Assembly (NCBI GenBank): GCA_002501535.1
Contig: DLTY01000037.1
Span: 1-7,410, forward strand
DNA from: a bacterium UBP7_UBA7824
GTDB taxonomy: Bacteria > UBP7 > UBA6624
DNA length: 7,410 bases
Direction: 5' to 3'
Position numbers and translations under genes: made by a program. Within the stretch, counting starts at the first letter, position 1. The number at the start of each line of letters is the position of its first letter. The notes beneath the pieces were generated by a model, which saw nothing but the letters and a program-made list of their open reading frames with translations, ran no database searches and was not told the origin of the DNA. Of the stretch, positions 4,399-7,410 are shown piece by piece.

Positions 4399-6993
4399 AT
4401 GTCTAATTTTTACAATCCTTCACAAAACGAGGAGAGATGGGTTAGCCAATGGGAAAAGGACATTCCCATTCACGATTCAAAATCTAAAGGCAAACCTTTT
4501 TCAATCGTTATTCCTCCTCCGAATGTAACAGGATCTTTACATATTGGACATTCATTAAGCTACACCTTACAGGATGTTTTTACCAGATGGGCAAGGTTAA
4601 AAGGCTGCTCTACTAGATGGATACCAGGAAGTGATCATGCGGGCATAGCCACTCAGGCAGTCTTAGAGAAAAAGCTTGAATCAGAAGGATCTTCAAAAAT
4701 CGAATTGGGTAAAGAAGCCTTCCTTAAGCGAGCATGGGAATGGAAAGATGAATGCAGGGATGTTATTTTTCAGCAATTCAAAAGATTAGGCATTACACCT
4801 TATTGGCCTGGTGAAAGATTCACAATGGATGAACAGTGCAACAAGGCTGTCAAGAAGGCATTTGTGGAACTGTACAAAAAGGATGTCATTTTTAAAGGTA
4901 ACAGATTGGTAAATTGGGATTGCCAACTTCAGACAGCGGTTTCTGATATTGAAGTTGACCGTGAAGACAGAAATGGTTTCATATGGACACTTGAATACAA
5001 AACCAATGATGGAAAGTCGATCAAGATAGCAACCACAAGACCAGAAACTATTTTTGCCGATTCCGCAATAGCCGTTAATCCAAATGATGAAAGGTTTAAA
5101 TCTTATTTGAATAACGGAGTCAGTGCTTTTATTCCTCTTATAGATGTTGAGATACCCATTGTTGCCGATGATTCAGTGGATATGGATTTCGGAGAAGGTG
5201 CCTTGAAGGTAACCCCCGCTCATGATCATTTGGATTTTGAAATAGGCGAAAGGCATGACTTGCCAATAGTCACTATATTAGGCAAAGACGGGAAATTGTC
5301 TAGCCATAAAAGGGTTCCCAATGAATTACATGGCTTGAATGTTGCTGCAGCAAGAAGAAAGGCTGTTGAGATGCTCGAGAATTCTGGTTCTTTAGTTGAT
5401 GCAAAAAAGCATAAATCTGCTATTGGGATTTCTCAAAGGTCTGGTTCAGTTATTGAGCCAATGCTTTCTGAACAATGGTTTCTGAACATGAAGGTTTTTA
5501 AGGGTAGGGCTCTTGAATTGTTGAAAGACGGATCTCCAAGTTTCTATCCTGAAAGATGGGGTGGGGTTTATGGTGATTGGTGGTCAAAGGTTGAAAACTG
5601 GTGCATATCAAGGCAATTATGGTGGGGCCATCAGATCCCTGCATGGTATCCCAAAGGTGACAAGTCAAAAGACCCTATAGTTTCTGAAAATATAGAAGAA
5701 GAATGTTTGTCTAAAAATCATGATTCAAAGCAATTTATTCAAGATGAGGATGTTTTGGACACATGGTTCAGCAGTGCCCTATGGCCACTTGAATGTTTTG
5801 GATGGCCGGAAGAAGACCCCAAAGAGAATGGTTTTTTCCCAACATCTTTGTTGGTTACAGGTTATGACATCATATTCTTTTGGGTTCTTAAGATGGTTTT
5901 GATGAGCTTGGCCTTTGAGGATAAAACACCTTTTAAAGAGGTTCTCATCCATGGTCTTGTTTGTGACAAGAAGGGAAGGAAAATGAGCAAGTCCAAAGGG
6001 AATACGATAGATCCGCTTGAGGCAATGGATGAATATGGTGCAGACAGTTTGAGGTTTGCTCTTTTGTTCAACATGGTTCCGGCGGAAGTCATTCCATTCG
6101 GTAACGATCAGCTGGTTTCTGGCCAAAGGTTTATGAACAAGATCTGGAATGCAGCAAATTACATAAATTCACTGGAGCCAAAAAACAGCGATTTTGTTTT
6201 TTCTGACAGAAGTGATCATTGGGTAGCTCAAAAATTCAACGAGACAGTTGCTTCTGTGGACAAGAGCTTGGAAGGAAAGGATGTGAGGAAAGCCATGCAG
6301 TCCATACACCATTTTTTCTGGAATGAATTCTGCGATTGGTACCTGGAGATAGCGAAATCAAGATCCAATAATGGTGACTTGCAGGTTGCATCCAATGCAA
6401 AAGCAATCATGGAAAAATTCTTGGTCATTTCATCCCCATTTGTTCCATTCATTTGCGAAGACATAAACCTTTTGATCAACAATGATGAATCTTTGGTTGC
6501 AACAGAATCATGGCCATCTGAATTGGAAGGAATCGACATGAAGGAATCTGAAGACTTTCAGGATATTTACGACAGTGTCAAGAGTTACAGAAAATCAATT
6601 TCCATTCTCGGCTTAAGCATAGAGGAGATTAAAGAGGTTGTTGTTGATGGCTCATGGAATCATGGCCAAGAGGATGCCTTTTTGAATATTTTGAGACTGA
6701 AGAAGTCAGGCACTCAAAATGGTTTTCCGATTGAGATGGCAATAGGGAAGGTGATGATTCCCAACATTGACTCTTCTGTGCTTTCTGAAAGGGTTGATGA
6801 GCTGAAAAGAAATGCTGAAGATGCAGGGCCAAGGATAAAAAGATTGGAAGGCCAGCTTCAAAATAAAGGATTCATAAGCAATGCCCCAAAGGATAAGGTC
6901 CAGTTGATTAGGGATAGGCTAAAAGAGGCTCAAAAAGAAAGAGATGAGCTGATCAAAAGGTCAGACTGGATTAGTGAAAATTTAAAGAACTAA
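4399..6993 (+). CDS. valS: Valyl-tRNA synthetase
   Basis: This class Ia synthetase of 864 residues joins valine to tRNA-Val in the cytosol, using ATP. The Rossmann catalytic core has PPPNVTGSLHIGH (39-51; HIGH signature 48-51) and GSDHAG (77-82), and resumes after the insertion with NWCISRQLWWGHQIP (400-414) and KMSKS (528-532). The editing (CP1) domain lies between, about 190-340, with TTRPET at 212-217 and the conserved AHDHLDFEIG segment; it hydrolyses mischarged Thr-tRNA. The alpha-helical anticodon-binding domain covers about 600-740. The last 70 residues (about 795-864) are a charged coiled coil typical of the ValRS C-terminal arm. The length and the GSDHAGIATQ motif fit ValRS rather than IleRS or LeuRS. 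The ATG lies 8 bases after clpP without an obvious Shine-Dalgarno site, so translational coupling is likely. All key motifs are intact. Confidence 0.95.
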   Translation: MSNFYNPSQNEERWVSQWEKDIPIHDSKSKGKPFSIVIPPPNVTGSLHIGHSLSYTLQDVFTRWARLKGCSTRWIPGSDHAGIATQAVLEKKLESEGSSKIELGKEAFLKRAWEWKDECRDVIFQQFKRLGITPYWPGERFTMDEQCNKAVKKAFVELYKKDVIFKGNRLVNWDCQLQTAVSDIEVDREDRNGFIWTLEYKTNDGKSIKIATTRPETIFADSAIAVNPNDERFKSYLNNGVSAFIPLIDVEIPIVADDSVDMDFGEGALKVTPAHDHLDFEIGERHDLPIVTILGKDGKLSSHKRVPNELHGLNVAAARRKAVEMLENSGSLVDAKKHKSAIGISQRSGSVIEPMLSEQWFLNMKVFKGRALELLKDGSPSFYPERWGGVYGDWWSKVENWCISRQLWWGHQIPAWYPKGDKSKDPIVSENIEEECLSKNHDSKQFIQDEDVLDTWFSSALWPLECFGWPEEDPKENGFFPTSLLVTGYDIIFFWVLKMVLMSLAFEDKTPFKEVLIHGLVCDKKGRKMSKSKGNTIDPLEAMDEYGADSLRFALLFNMVPAEVIPFGNDQLVSGQRFMNKIWNAANYINSLEPKNSDFVFSDRSDHWVAQKFNETVASVDKSLEGKDVRKAMQSIHHFFWNEFCDWYLEIAKSRSNNGDLQVASNAKAIMEKFLVISSPFVPFICEDINLLINNDESLVATESWPSELEGIDMKESEDFQDIYDSVKSYRKSISILGLSIEEIKEVVVDGSWNHGQEDAFLNILRLKKSGTQNGFPIEMAIGKVMIPNIDSSVLSERVDELKRNAEDAGPRIKRLEGQLQNKGFISNAPKDKVQLIRDRLKEAQKERDELIKRSDWISENLKN

Positions 6994-7005
6994 ATGCAAA
7001 ATAGT

Positions 7006-7410
7006 CTACATGTAGCCCAAGTCTCTGAGCTTTTCCATCAGGTTTTCTTTGTCTTGTTTTCTTCCGGACCTCTCAGTGGTTGATTCAAGGTCTTGCTTCC
7101 ATGCAGGCAAATCGGATGTTTTTGTTGTTGTTCCTGCAGCACCTAAACTCCTGTAGCCTTTTTCATACAGGTTACAGTAAGGCACTCCCATTTTGAAATG
7201 GGCTTCCCATACATCCCTTTCATCAAAATGGAGTATTGGATGAATTCTTATATGGTCAGGATCTTTTCTTGGGCTAAAGGCAGTTTCATCCTTTCTTGCA
7301 TCCTGCTCATCCCAACGTATCCCCGTAATCATGCATGCATAGTCATTGCTTTCAAGGAACATGTTCAATGCAACAGTTTTCATCAGGTGATTGCCTTCAA
7401 AGGATTCAGG
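7006..7410 (-). CDS. PAPS reductase/CysD-family (PP-loop) protein, C-terminal fragment
   Basis: The reading frame ends at TAG (7008-7006) and stays open to the right edge, giving 134 residues. An internal ATG at 7383 exists, but it is not the start: the nine codons before it (PESFEGNHL) read straight into the family-like NHLMKT. Visible conserved blocks are GIRWDEQDARKDE, FSPRKDPDHIRIHPILHF, ERDVW, GYRSLGAAGTTTKTSD and the end RDLGYM. These match the phosphoadenosine phosphosulfate reductase family (PF01507), which uses a PP-loop to bind adenine nucleotides. The ATP-binding SGGxDS loop would lie in the missing N-terminal part. The visible C-terminal part has no ECGLH-type catalytic cysteine motif and has GAAGTTT after GYRSL where many relatives have cysteines, so classical sulfate reduction is doubtful. 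It converges on valS with 12 bases between stops. Confidence 0.8.
   Translation of the reverse strand, partial: PESFEGNHLMKTVALNMFLESNDYACMITGIRWDEQDARKDETAFSPRKDPDHIRIHPILHFDERDVWEAHFKMGVPYCNLYEKGYRSLGAAGTTTKTSDLPAWKQDLESTTERSGRKQDKENLMEKLRDLGYM

Noticed and set aside
5779..6126. 115-residue minus-strand ORF inside valS
   Set aside because: It is antisense to the conserved KMSKS region of valS and shows no family motif of its own. It is a shadow of the real frame.
7006..7015. CTACATGTAG palindrome at the convergent ends as a shared terminator
   Set aside because: It is a 10-bp palindrome with no loop and no T-run, and it is partly fixed by the coding sequence of the minus-strand gene. It is best explained by chance.
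2458..7410. Genomic island integrated at the tRNA gene
   Set aside because: Islands carry an integrase and accessory genes and restore the tRNA 3' end. Here the flank is tig, clpP and valS, no integrase is seen, and the acceptor stem is left mismatched.

Overview
The window holds two blocks that probably come from different genomes. They meet inside a tRNA gene at 2458-2531.

Left block (1 to about 2500): very AT-rich (by eye about one third GC or less). Features are the 5' end of a HAD-family phosphatase on the minus strand, a possible small membrane protein on the minus strand, a tRNA with anticodon CAT and its own terminator, a possible 25-residue membrane microprotein, and a secreted alpha/beta hydrolase with a C-terminal type IX secretion sorting domain. 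The sorting domain, the lack of Shine-Dalgarno sites and the base composition point to the Bacteroidota, probably a marine or free-living relative of the Flavobacteriia.

Right block (about 2520 to 7410): somewhat richer in GC, with more AAG and TTG codons and at least one clear Shine-Dalgarno site. It carries a tight housekeeping cluster: trigger factor (tig), the ClpP protease subunit (clpP) and valyl-tRNA synthetase (valS). A PAPS reductase-family gene converges on valS and runs off the right edge. The first three are likely co-transcribed: tig and clpP overlap by ATGA, and clpP and valS are 8 bases apart. They serve nascent-chain folding, protein degradation and translation. The phylum cannot be fixed from sequence alone.

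The tRNA at the junction has an alanine-type 5' part (anticodon GGC) and a 3' acceptor strand typical of bacterial tRNA-Gly. Its acceptor stem has two mismatches and lacks the G3:U70 alanine determinant. The simplest reading is a chimeric metagenomic assembly joined at a stretch shared by two tRNA genes. Gene-neighbourhood conclusions should not be carried across 2458-2531.

The most interesting protein-level observation is that the ClpP has Asn at the position of the catalytic Asp (S98/H123/N172), as in the low-activity ClpP1 of Listeria monocytogenes. I see no CRISPR array, insertion sequence, phage gene or defence system.
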